A stretch of DNA of 64,000 bases from Lachnospiraceae bacterium (GTDB lineage: Bacteria; Bacillota; Clostridia; Lachnospirales; Lachnospiraceae), in NCBI GenBank assembly GCA_017470985.1, contig JAFUXA010000011.1, positions 1 to 64,000 on the forward strand. Direction: 5' to 3'. The notes beneath the pieces are model-generated. The model had not been told where the DNA came from and made no database searches. It worked only from the letters and a program-made list of their open reading frames with translations. The number at the start of each line of letters is the position of its first letter. Position 1 is the first letter of the stretch. The position numbers were made by a program, and so were the translations under genes. Of the stretch, positions 53,392 through 62,090 are shown one piece after another.

Positions 53392-54650
53392 ATGAATGTG
53401 GAAATGATTACCAAGCTGCTTATGTACTTACAGATGATATTACCCTGACCAGTGAGTGGGAGCCAATCGGTTATTATTTCACAAATTATGAATATTATAA
53501 TGAAGATTGGTGGACCTATTCTTTCCGAGGAACCCTGGATGGTAATGGTCATAGCATTAAGGGATTGTCAGTTACAACAGCTGATGTTGCAAATCCGGGA
53601 TATGATAAGCAAGAGGGATCAAGATGGTATGCCGATGGTCCGGGATGCAAGGGGGCGGCAGGATTATTTGGTGCTGCCTGTAAGGCAACATTTACCAATC
53701 TGACATTGGAATCCCCTTCTATTCAGCTTACTGGTGACAATAGTTTCAGTGGTGACTATATGTATGCCGCATCTCTGTGCTGCTTTGATATGGGTTCAAC
53801 TCTCAAGGATATAACAGTCAATAATCCTGATATCAAGGTGGATTATAATGATGAGAAGTTAGAATATGCAGAATCTCTGTTTACATCAGTAGCAGGAATC
53901 GAAGCAGGTTCCTGGGCTACAGCTGCCACAGGATGCACTGTAAATGGTGGTAAGATTGATGTGAATGTAGAATGTATCTCAAAGCATGGCGGAGAAGTCT
54001 ATGTAGGCGGTATGCTGGGTGAGTGCTATTCCAGCCTGAAGAAATGTAAATCTGATGTGGATATTACATTAAACGGCAAGGATGTATCCAAGGCCAAAGA
54101 CGACATGGAATTGATTGTAAATGTAGGTGGTATGGGAGCAGCAAATGCAGCAGCCACAACTACAGAGTCAAAGAGCACTATAGATGTGAAGATTGCCAAG
54201 GAAAAAGGTGCTTCTTCCGTAAATGTAGGTGGATTTACTGGAGCTCAGAGATATCAGCAGGTGTCAAAATGTGATGTGAATGCAGATATTAAGACAGACT
54301 GTAAGCTTGATCCAGACAAGGGCGTGCTAAATGTAGGAGCGGTTATTGGTCGTATGGATGTCTTCTATGCTTCACTTATTCTAAAATATGCAGATGGTGT
54401 AAAATGCGGTTGTATAGATAACAATGTCAATGTAACTTACAATGGAAGTGCTTATGATGTTTTGATTCCTGAGGAAGGCAAGTTGTCAATTGATGGAAAG
54501 ACAGTAGACTATGTGGCAACCAAGGACTACAAGGATGAAGAAACAGGCAAAGAGTACAAGGAAAATCTCAACGCCATTGCAGAGAAATATGGTACTTATC
54601 TGCCAAAGGAGGAGTTGGAGAAGAATATTCTCTATATAGAAGTACAATAG
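53392..54650 (+). pseudogene. GLUG-like beta-helix repeat protein, frameshifted near its start
   Basis: The ATG at 53392 has an excellent AAGGAGGAGA ribosome-binding site but reads only MNVEMITKLLMYLQMILP before a stop at 53448. The -1 frame carries on as DYQAAYVLTDDITLTSEW, a typical GLUG/beta-helix opening (EPIG, then GTLDGNGHSIKGL), and is open to 54650. One extra A in GAAAT (53401-53405) would join them: M-N-V-E-N-D-Y-Q. No signal peptide is seen in either frame, unusual for such surface proteins. The body (about 400 residues) repeats VGGMxGE/VGGFTGA-like units. Could be a real frameshift, a sequencing error, or recoding. The region 53269-53391 is AT-rich and shows nothing else. Confidence 0.7.
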
Positions 54651-54684
54651 TTTCCAAATAAGATTTTATATAATATTTAATAGA

Positions 54685-54727
54685 AGGAACTCGCGATAAT
54701 GGGAAATTGCGAGTTCCTCTTTTTTTA
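54685..54727 (+). terminator. Intrinsic terminator after the GLUG-like gene
   Basis: AGGAACTCGC / GCGAGTTCCT perfect 10-bp stem followed by CTTTTTTT. Confidence 0.92.
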
Positions 54728-54729
54728 TC

Positions 54730-54757
54730 TAAAGTTTTGATGGCTCTAAACCGAAAT
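54730..54757 (+). promoter_or_regulatory. Sigma-D (FliA)-like promoter for the DUF6240-type gene
   Basis: TAAA (54730-54733), 17 bases, CCGAAAT (54751-54757). Consensus is TAAA-N15-GCCGATAT. It lies 26 bases before the ATG at 54784. Confidence 0.5.
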
Positions 54758-54783
54758 ACAACTTGTAGAACAGGAGGCGTATT

Positions 54784-57700
54784 ATGCAGATAGACCAGAT
54801 GAAGATTGCTGATTTTATGAAACGGGAAGATGAAACCAAGGCTGGAATATACGGAGCCGGGGGAGTTATCTTACCGGATAGAGATAGAGCAAATGATATA
54901 AAGTCAAAGTCATCAGGCAAGGCAGATGAGGTGTCTGCCTCTATTAGTATGCCCAAAATCCCTGGTCAGGGAGAGATATCTAATATCTACAACAGACAAA
55001 GTGTGGGATCAGATTCTGTGGCTGACAAACTAGAAAATGATATGATTCACAGTCAGACAGCTACAGATTTACATAATAAAATGGCGGTTTATTCTCAGAC
55101 TGTATCTGAGGAGGACTTTGCTAAGATGCAGCAGGATGGATTTGATCCAATGAACATGGAGGTTCATGATATTGTAACTGTTGCAGACAAGATCAAGATT
55201 GCTCTGGCAAAGGGCGGACATGATATATCTAAAATGGGTGGAGTATCAGATGCTGCAATCCAGGAAATGGCCGGAGGCGAAGTGGCAGCTGCAGCTTTGA
55301 AGAGACAACTGACAGATGCAGTGTCAGCAAGAGATTTGCCTCAGGATACTCAGATGCTACAGGATGGAGAGCAGGCTGTAAATATGTTGGAAGAAATTCC
55401 TGCCAAGCTTTCCGACGGTGCGAAAGTATATCTCATGGATAATAATTTGGAGCCCACTATAACCAATGTATATCAGGCAACATTTGCAACAACATCCATG
55501 GAAGATAGAGTGGTTAGTCTGACAGATACAGAAGCTGTGTTTGAGGAAAGTGGCAATAATCAGTTATTGTCGCAGTTGGAATCTGTTATTACAGATGCAG
55601 GATTAGAATTAGAGGATGACAGAGTTAGAGATGCAAAATGGCTTATGTTAAATAATCTTCCGGTTGATTCGGAAAATATTTTACAGGCCCAGGAGCTTAA
55701 TAATATTTCTGTTGAGATAGACAGGGAAACTGCGGTTGAAGTGGTGGCAGATGTTATGGCCCGGGGGGAGAATCCTCTTGATATGGATTTGCGCCAGCTG
55801 AAGTCAATGATTCAGTTGCAGGAGACCAGACTTGCCATGACTTCCAAAGTGTCATATCAGATGACCCAGGCAGGTATACAAATTGACACTGCTTCTATCC
55901 AGGATGTGATAGATGAGTTGAAGAATATGGAAGAGAATAGTCTGCGACAGCTACTTGCAGGTCAGACAGAGGCAGATACAGATGTCAATGTAGAGAGATA
56001 TAATACATTTACCACAGAATTAGACGAACTGGCAGCAGTACCGGCACCTTTTGTATGGAAGTTAAATGGTTTTGCCGAGAAGACTATTGATACCATTACC
56101 AATGAGGCCAGGGCATATATTTCAGAGAATAGACAAAATGCAGATTTCAAAGCATTTCAGGATAGGTTTGAGACAGTTATGACTGCTCCTCGAGCAGACA
56201 TGGGAGATTCCATCAAGAAGGCATTTGCCAATGTGGATGATATATTAGATGATCTGGGATTTGAAAGAAGTGCTTCTAATGAGAGAGCTGTGAGAATTCT
56301 GGCTTACAATAAGATTGAAATAAATGCTGAAAATATTGGTAGGGTGAAGGCCACAGATGCTGAGGTTCAGAAAATGTACAAGGCATTAAAGCCGGCTGCA
56401 GTTTTATCAATTATCAGAGAGGGCAAGAATCCTCTGGACATGAAGATGGCTGATTTGGCTGACATGGCTGAGAATTTCAATGAAAATGATGGTGCTGAAA
56501 ATCCTGAGGAGAAATTTGCGAAATTCCTGTGGAAGCTGGATAGAACCCAAGGGATTAGTGAGGTTGAGAGACAGAGTTTTATAGGAATCTATCGATTGAT
56601 ACATCAGGTGGAAGCTGGAGATGGAGCCGCAGTTGGTGCTTTGATAGCCCAAGGCGCAGAGGTGACTCTCAGAAATCTTATGACTGCAGTTAGAAGTGGC
56701 AAGCATACAGGACGAGAGTATGAGATAGATGATGATTTCGGTGAGATATCTGAGTTTAAGAGAGAGAATTTATCTATAATTCAGCAGGTGGAGATGGCAT
56801 TTCAGTATAATGCACTGCAGGAAGCGGGAAATATTATTACCCCTGTTGCCATGGCACATTTTGGAAATGAAGATGAATATATGGAAATGACTCCAGATAG
56901 ATTCAGAGATACACTGGCAGATGCTTTGGCAGAAAATGTGGAAGCGGCAGAGATTGATAGACAGCAGGAATTGGAATATACCAAGGCTGTCAGGGAAGAG
57001 ATTAGCAGAGCATTGAAATCCGAGACAGAGATTTATGATATGCTGCAGAAGTTTGAGATACCAACAACTCCGGCAAATCTGACTGCCATGCAACAGATGC
57101 TTGCTGACAGAAATCGTATGTATAGAGATCTGCAGAAATATTCCAAGGATGCCGAAGGCAAGAATATGGTATCAATTGGAGATTTAATAGATGATCTTAT
57201 AGAGGATTATGGCGAAGCCTGCAAGACTCCGGAGGAGATGGCAGAGGCTCAGAGACGATTGGAGAAAACTGCAGAGAATGTCATGAAGACTATGCTCATA
57301 GAAAATGATGTGAGAGAGATTGATCTGAGAGGAATGAAGATGGTTATGACACAGATTAGAGAAGTAGGGCAGATGTCTACACCTACATCTGAGTCATATA
57401 ATATACCTATTATGGTTGAGGACAAGGTGGGTAATCTATCCTTAAAGATTGTACATGGTACTGAGGATAAGGGCCTGGTGGAAGTGGCATTTGATACAGA
57501 ACCAACAGGTGCAGTGTATGGCTCATTCAGATACGAGGCTGGTGAGATTATTGGCGATATGGATTTCGCTGAGAGCAGAACCCGCCAGAATTTTGCAGAG
57601 CATATGGGATTGTTTGCTCAGGATATGCAGGAAGCCACAGGACTTCCGGTATCATTTACCTTTGCATATGATAAGAATCTGTCATTAGATGGCTTCTATA

Positions 57701-57843
57701 ACGAGGCTGATGTGGATTTCCCATTGAGGGATAGAGCTGATGAGGTGGATGAGCAGACGGCAGCGGTTGAGGAGATTACAACAAGACAGTTGTATTCCAT
57801 TGCCAGAAGTTTTATTGCTTCAGCCAGCGAGATTTTATCTTAG
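54784..57843 (+). CDS. Large DUF6240-type protein, flagellum-associated by context
   Basis: 1019 residues, no signal peptide or membrane helix. Acidic, methionine-rich and mostly helical, with recurrent units of the form MxxxGxNPLDMxxxxL (RGENPLDMDLRQLKSM about 328-343; REGKNPLDMKMADLADM about 539-555; also DGFDPMNM about 119-126), each followed by helical segments. The last 150 residues (MVEDKVGNLSLKIVHGTEDK..., then FTFAYDKNLSLDGFYNEADV) look like the C-terminal domain of hook-length control protein FliK. I recall this protein type as DUF6240, found near flagellar genes of Lachnospiraceae. A sigma-D-like promoter and the next gene (flagellin) support a flagellar role, possibly as a FliK-like export or length regulator. 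AGGAGG is 8 bases before the ATG. Confidence 0.7.
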   Translation: MQIDQMKIADFMKREDETKAGIYGAGGVILPDRDRANDIKSKSSGKADEVSASISMPKIPGQGEISNIYNRQSVGSDSVADKLENDMIHSQTATDLHNKMAVYSQTVSEEDFAKMQQDGFDPMNMEVHDIVTVADKIKIALAKGGHDISKMGGVSDAAIQEMAGGEVAAAALKRQLTDAVSARDLPQDTQMLQDGEQAVNMLEEIPAKLSDGAKVYLMDNNLEPTITNVYQATFATTSMEDRVVSLTDTEAVFEESGNNQLLSQLESVITDAGLELEDDRVRDAKWLMLNNLPVDSENILQAQELNNISVEIDRETAVEVVADVMARGENPLDMDLRQLKSMIQLQETRLAMTSKVSYQMTQAGIQIDTASIQDVIDELKNMEENSLRQLLAGQTEADTDVNVERYNTFTTELDELAAVPAPFVWKLNGFAEKTIDTITNEARAYISENRQNADFKAFQDRFETVMTAPRADMGDSIKKAFANVDDILDDLGFERSASNERAVRILAYNKIEINAENIGRVKATDAEVQKMYKALKPAAVLSIIREGKNPLDMKMADLADMAENFNENDGAENPEEKFAKFLWKLDRTQGISEVERQSFIGIYRLIHQVEAGDGAAVGALIAQGAEVTLRNLMTAVRSGKHTGREYEIDDDFGEISEFKRENLSIIQQVEMAFQYNALQEAGNIITPVAMAHFGNEDEYMEMTPDRFRDTLADALAENVEAAEIDRQQELEYTKAVREEISRALKSETEIYDMLQKFEIPTTPANLTAMQQMLADRNRMYRDLQKYSKDAEGKNMVSIGDLIDDLIEDYGEACKTPEEMAEAQRRLEKTAENVMKTMLIENDVREIDLRGMKMVMTQIREVGQMSTPTSESYNIPIMVEDKVGNLSLKIVHGTEDKGLVEVAFDTEPTGAVYGSFRYEAGEIIGDMDFAESRTRQNFAEHMGLFAQDMQEATGLPVSFTFAYDKNLSLDGFYNEADVDFPLRDRADEVDEQTAAVEEITTRQLYSIARSFIASASEILS

Positions 57844-57852
57844 ACAGTTCAT

Positions 57853-57879
57853 TAAGAATAAATCAATATCAACCGATAT
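57853..57879 (+). promoter_or_regulatory. Sigma-D (FliA)-type promoter of flagellin
   Basis: TAAG (57853-57856) and CCGATAT (57873-57879), with the first C 20 bases after the T as in the TAAA-N15-GCCGATAT consensus. Start near 57886, giving a leader of about 75 bases. Confidence 0.75.
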
Positions 57880-57888
57880 ATTTAATGT

Positions 57889-57902
57889 GACCATGGAAGG
57901 TC
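57889..57902 (+). promoter_or_regulatory. CsrA-type hairpin in the flagellin leader
   Basis: GACC-ATGGAA-GGTC: 4-bp stem with a six-base loop carrying GGA, the form of a CsrA recognition element. In Bacillus subtilis CsrA/FliW control flagellin by such sites; no csrA or fliW lies in this window. Confidence 0.4.
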
Positions 57903-57962
57903 CATTTGAAATACCGCACGGATGCTAACATTTAACACACCGAGTTTAGTGAGGTATAGAAT

Positions 57963-59402
57963 ATGAAAATTAATAACAATATATCTGCGATTATTACAAA
58001 TAAGCAATTACTTGGAACAGAAAGTTCACTTGCAGCAACCATGGAGAGATTATCTTCTGGATATAAATTAAATCATGCTGCAGACAATCCATCAGGAATG
58101 GCAATTTCAAACAAGATGCGTGCTCAGATTAGAGGTTTGGATCAGGCTTCAAGAAATGCTTCTGACGGTACAAGCGTATTGGATACTGTTGATGGAGCTT
58201 TGAATGAAGTTACAAGTATGATTCAGCGTATGAGAGAGTTGTGTGTACAGGCAGCCAATGGCGTATATACAGATTCAGAGTTGGATTCATTGAATTCTGA
58301 GGTATCTTCTCTTAGAGAAGAGATTGATAGAATTGCTACTTCTACAGAATTCAATACCAAGAGTTTGCTTAATGGCTCTCAGGATGCCAGAGTATATGCT
58401 GATAGTGACAATATTGATGATTTCTCAAGAGCGGAGGTATCTTCAAATGTACCAGAGGGAAATTATGCTTTTACTGTAACAAGCCCTGCTACAAGAGCTG
58501 AGATGGAAATTGGAGTTTCAGTTAGTAGTCTGGTAGGAAAGAACGGTATCTTGTCAGTTAATGAATATGGCATCAGTATTAATGAAAATATGACTGAAGA
58601 AGAAATCTATGCTGCCATAAGAAATGGAGCAGAGAGAGGCGAGTGTGTCTTAGAGACACCAGGTAATGCTTACGGCGATAATCTCAAATTCAAGTCAGTT
58701 GCATACGGTGTTCATGCCGATGTGTCTGTATCATTTACAACAACTGATGATACATTTAGAAGTGTTATGGAGGGAGCTGGAATTCCAGATTCCACAGATG
58801 AAAATGCTACACCTCTGGTAAATACAGGAGACAATGCGGTAGTTACTCTAAATACAAACGAGGACGAATCATTGTTCAAGAAATCAGCAACTGTAGCTTA
58901 TGATGGCAACAAGATAACAATTACAGATAATAATAATTTCCAGATGACAATGCTTCTGAAAGAGGACTTGGCAGCAGGAACTGAGGTTAAATGTGAGGTG
59001 ACTCAGGTTGGAGTTATGGACTTACAGGTGGGAGCCAATGAAGGACAGAAAATGCAGATTCGCGTGCCTAGTATGACAGCAGAGGCTATGTATTTAGACA
59101 GAGTTGATATCTCCACAAAGCATGGTGCCAAAAATGCTATGGGTGTATTGGATGATGCATTGAACAGAGTAAATGCTGTAAGATCTCAGGTGGGTGCATA
59201 TACCAACAGATTAGAATATACAGTTAACAGTCTGGATGAGACTGAGGAAAATATGGAATCTGCTATTTCTAGAATTATGGATGCTGATATGGCAGCTGAA
59301 ATGACAGATTATACTAAGTACAATGTTATTGAGCAGGCTGCAACAAGTGCCTTGTCACAGGCTAATGAGTTGCCATCTCTGGCACTTCAGATTTTGAAAT
59401 AG
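57963..59402 (+). CDS. hag: Flagellin
   Basis: 479 residues, main filament protein. The N-terminal D0/D1 begins MKINNNISAIITNKQLLGTE and has ATMERLSSGYKLNHAADNPS and IQRMRELCVQAANG. The C-terminal D0 ends ENMESAISRIMDADMAAEMT and ALSQANELPSLALQIL. The central part (about 145-385) is variable and exposed; it is longer than in short Bacillus flagellins. The N-terminal methionine and lack of signal fit type III export. GAGG precedes the ATG by about 9 bases. The surface glycan locus might modify it, but no proof is visible. Confidence 0.97.
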   Translation: MKINNNISAIITNKQLLGTESSLAATMERLSSGYKLNHAADNPSGMAISNKMRAQIRGLDQASRNASDGTSVLDTVDGALNEVTSMIQRMRELCVQAANGVYTDSELDSLNSEVSSLREEIDRIATSTEFNTKSLLNGSQDARVYADSDNIDDFSRAEVSSNVPEGNYAFTVTSPATRAEMEIGVSVSSLVGKNGILSVNEYGISINENMTEEEIYAAIRNGAERGECVLETPGNAYGDNLKFKSVAYGVHADVSVSFTTTDDTFRSVMEGAGIPDSTDENATPLVNTGDNAVVTLNTNEDESLFKKSATVAYDGNKITITDNNNFQMTMLLKEDLAAGTEVKCEVTQVGVMDLQVGANEGQKMQIRVPSMTAEAMYLDRVDISTKHGAKNAMGVLDDALNRVNAVRSQVGAYTNRLEYTVNSLDETEENMESAISRIMDADMAAEMTDYTKYNVIEQAATSALSQANELPSLALQILK

Positions 59403-59416
59403 TACAGGTGATTTAA

Positions 59417-59893
59417 ATGAAAAAAGATGATATTGATGCATTTAGCAGACGAATAGCCTGTGCAAATGCCAGCGAGATAATAGTTATATTGTATGAGATG
59501 TTCTTCACATATGAAAGCGATGGAATAGAAGCTATGAAAAAGCATGATTGGGATGCTTATATAGACAATATGAGACAGTGTTCACTGGTGCTGGAACACT
59601 TGAAGAATGCTTTGGATTTCAAGTATAATATAGCTAACAATTTATATGCATTATATAATTATGCGGAGGTTTCTATTTCCAAGGCTATATATTCCAGAAA
59701 AGAGGAATATATCAATCAGGCAGATAGAGTGATGAAGCCTCTGTGGGAAGCCTTTGTGGAAGTTGCCAAGGCAGATGACAGTGACTCTGTAATGAAGAAT
59801 TCCCAGCGAGTGACAGCAGGGTTGACATATGGTCGCAACAATCTCAATGAGAGCTATGATGATGGCAATTTAAACAGGGGATTTCTTGTATAA
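59417..59893 (+). CDS. fliS: Flagellar export chaperone FliS
   Basis: 158 residues, somewhat longer than the usual 130. IACANASEIIVILYEMFFTY, then an amphipathic helix around ALDFKYNIANNLYALYNYAE, the FliS helical bundle. FliS covers the flagellin C-terminus before export. 14 bases after flagellin, AGGTGA before the ATG, so it is co-transcribed. Confidence 0.85.
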   Translation: MKKDDIDAFSRRIACANASEIIVILYEMFFTYESDGIEAMKKHDWDAYIDNMRQCSLVLEHLKNALDFKYNIANNLYALYNYAEVSISKAIYSRKEEYINQADRVMKPLWEAFVEVAKADDSDSVMKNSQRVTAGLTYGRNNLNESYDDGNLNRGFLV

Positions 59894-59929
59894 TTATATA
59901 TGGGGAAAAGTTTGTAGAGGGTGATGAAA

Positions 59930-60283
59930 ATGACAGTACAAGAGCTATATGAGAACTTAGGTGGAAATTATAATGAAGCTTTGGGCCGAATGATGAAGGA
60001 TACATTGGTTGGCAAATTCGCAGGAATGTTTGTAAATGATCCAAGTTACAATCAGTTGGTTGCAGCTATGGATGAGGCTGACGCCCACAAAGCTTTTGAG
60101 GCAGCACATACTCTAAAGGGTGTAAGTGCCAACCTGGCATTTAGCGTATTATATGAGAAGGCCAGCGCGGTAACAGAAGCTCTTCGAGGAGCAGATACCA
60201 TAGATGGTGCAGTGGATTTGATGCCGGCTCTTACAGAGGAGTACAACAAGACTATAACTGCTATTAATGAATTTCAGGCATAG
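59930..60283 (+). CDS. Stand-alone histidine phosphotransfer (Hpt) domain protein
   Basis: 117 residues, single Hpt domain with EAAHTLKGVSANLAF; the His of HTLKGVS is the phospho-acceptor. Passes phosphate between a histidine kinase and a response regulator. Located behind fliS, so it may feed the chemotaxis or motility control, but no partner gene is in the window. AGAGG is placed 9 bases from the ATG at 59930; earlier in-frame GTG/ATG codons are too close. Confidence 0.92.
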   Translation: MTVQELYENLGGNYNEALGRMMKDTLVGKFAGMFVNDPSYNQLVAAMDEADAHKAFEAAHTLKGVSANLAFSVLYEKASAVTEALRGADTIDGAVDLMPALTEEYNKTITAINEFQA

Positions 60284-60359
60284 ATTTGGAGTTGGATAAT
60301 CAGCAAATACAATTGTGATTATTAGTAAATATAATTGAATTATGGAATGAATTAGAGAG

Positions 60360-60403
60360 CATCTCAGAGATTGGTCCTATGGCTAATATCTGAGATGTTT
60401 TTT
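60360..60403 (+). terminator. Intrinsic terminator of the flagellin operon
   Basis: CATCTCAGA / TCTGAGATG stem followed by six T residues. Confidence 0.85.
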
Positions 60404-60585
60404 GTCTATAAAAATTTCTTGGCATTTTTTCGAAAATGGATTGTGCAATTGCTAAAATCAAAAACGAAAAATTTCGTCAATATTTCACAAAAATAAAGTT
60501 GTCCAAAAAGTTCATGGACATATATGAGGTGGCTGAATATAATTAGCAATACAACGAAAAAGGAGGTGTTTGGGGGATTAATATT
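60404..60585 (+). promoter_or_regulatory. Upstream region of the Tad operon with two dyads
   Basis: A very AT-rich stretch. Two inverted repeats: ACGAAA-AA-TTTCGT (60464-60477) and GTCCA-N9-TGGAC (60501-60519). AGGAGGTG at 60561-60568 lies 17 bases from the ATG, while GGGGGA at 60572-60577 is closer (8 bases). No certain promoter; the dyads may be operator sites. Confidence 0.4.
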
Positions 60586-61086
60586 ATGTTGGCCTTGGGA
60601 CTTATGGTGACAGCTGTAATTACAGATCTGTCCACACAGCGAGTACCCAATGAGTTGATTGTATTAGGTATTATTACGGGAGGTTATTTTCAATTATCCC
60701 AATATGGACCATGGGGAGGTCTGGTATTGCTTGTGAATATATTAATACCATTTCTAATAATGTATGTGATATATCGCATTGGAGGAATTGGAGCAGGGGA
60801 TGTGAAGCTGATGATGGCATTGTCTGCAATAATTGGTTTCAAGGCAATCCTACCTATTATGATTTACTCTACATTTGTAGCTGGCTTATATGCCTTGATT
60901 GATTTAATTAGAAGTAAGCAACTTATATATAGGGTTGGATTATTTACAAGACATATTGGAATCTGCGTTTCGGAGCGTAAAATCTATCTATATAATCCTG
61001 TGGATAAGGAGGTTACTGAGATTCATTTTACACTATGTATGCTGTGTGCATATGTGATTTGGATCGTGAAGGAGGGGGTTATGTGA
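60586..61086 (+). CDS. Prepilin peptidase (type IV, A24 family; TadV/CpaA-like)
   Basis: 166 residues, six helices. Aspartic protease that cuts and methylates prepilins. First Asp in ITDLSTQRVPNEL (about residue 14) and second in GIGAGDVKLM, the GxGD motif (about residue 68). Short form without the N-terminal methylase domain, as in Tad systems. Ends by overlap with the CpaE-like start. Confidence 0.9.
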   Translation: MLALGLMVTAVITDLSTQRVPNELIVLGIITGGYFQLSQYGPWGGLVLLVNILIPFLIMYVIYRIGGIGAGDVKLMMALSAIIGFKAILPIMIYSTFVAGLYALIDLIRSKQLIYRVGLFTRHIGICVSERKIYLYNPVDKEVTEIHFTLCMLCAYVIWIVKEGVM

Positions 61087-62090
61087 CAAAACATAAGTTG
61101 GTAGTGTGCGATGTTGATGAGGCTTATGTGGAGGCCTTTGCAGCATATCTACTAGAGCATTTGGAAGATGTGACAATAAGTACCTATACTGATACAGCGG
61201 ATTTTTTGCAGGGAGATGGAAGCTTATATGATATAGGAATTTTGGGGAAGGAATTCTTGTATGTAATGGCTGATAGTAATCTGGATAATATTCGTGAGAA
61301 GTTATATCTGTGTGATGAGCGAGTGGCAGAGGAATTCGAATATTTGCCAATGGTTTATAAATATCAGTCTATGGAGATTGTGGAGGAGATGCTTAAGCGA
61401 ATCAATATGAAAATAGGTGGGAGCCAATGGAAGAATAGAGATGTTGATTTGAAATTGACTGGGATATATTCTCCAGTGTCTCATGAACTGCAGATGCCAT
61501 TTGGTCTTGCCTTATGTCAGGCATATAGTGAAGCAGGCAGAATTCTATATGTGGATATAGAGGAGCTGAGTATTATGCAGTCACTGATGCATAGAGATGG
61601 CGGTAAGAATATGCAGGATTTCTTCTTCTATATGAAGCAGGATAAAGAGGTGCGTCTGGAGGATTTCGTAGCCACATTTATGGGAATAGATTATATTAGA
61701 CCATTTAACAATCCGGAGGAATTAAATGAGATAACAAGTCAGGATTGGCAGGGCTTCTTCGAGATTATTTCCCGTGGTGTATATGACAGAGTTGTGGTTT
61801 TGTTTGGAAGAGCTATACAGGGGTTTGCCAGCATATTAAGCGACTTTGATGAGCTTATTATTCTGACTAAGCAGGGAGATTACTATCAGAGAAGCAATGA
61901 ATGTTTTTTGGACTATCTGAGAAAACTCAATTTGCAAATCAAGACAGATAAGATCACATTGCCCATGAATGCATCAAATTTAAATGCAGGTAATTTCATA
62001 TTGGAAGAATTAGTGCAGGGCAATCTGGGAATGTATGTGAGACGCCAGATAATGAATAGAGAATCAGGTGTTGTAAATGGAGTGGCATAG
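61083..62090 (+). CDS. CpaE/TadZ-like protein without Walker A
   Basis: 335 residues. Residues 1-110 resemble a degenerate receiver domain (KLVVCDVDEAYVEAFAAYLL; no full phosphorylation triad). From about 125, a MinD/ParA fold is suggested by GIYSPVSHELQMPFGLALCQ and ILYVDIEELS, but the P-loop KGGxGKT is missing, replaced by SPVSHELQ. CpaE-like proteins localise the Tad secretion machinery. GTG start overlapping the previous stop (GTGA), AAGGAGGG 7 bases upstream. Confidence 0.75.
   Translation: MTKHKLVVCDVDEAYVEAFAAYLLEHLEDVTISTYTDTADFLQGDGSLYDIGILGKEFLYVMADSNLDNIREKLYLCDERVAEEFEYLPMVYKYQSMEIVEEMLKRINMKIGGSQWKNRDVDLKLTGIYSPVSHELQMPFGLALCQAYSEAGRILYVDIEELSIMQSLMHRDGGKNMQDFFFYMKQDKEVRLEDFVATFMGIDYIRPFNNPEELNEITSQDWQGFFEIISRGVYDRVVVLFGRAIQGFASILSDFDELIILTKQGDYYQRSNECFLDYLRKLNLQIKTDKITLPMNASNLNAGNFILEELVQGNLGMYVRRQIMNRESGVVNGVA

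Noticed and set aside
53565..54650. TTG at 53565 as the true start of the GLUG-like gene
   Set aside because: No spaced ribosome-binding site, and the frame carries a typical domain sequence for about 50 codons further upstream.
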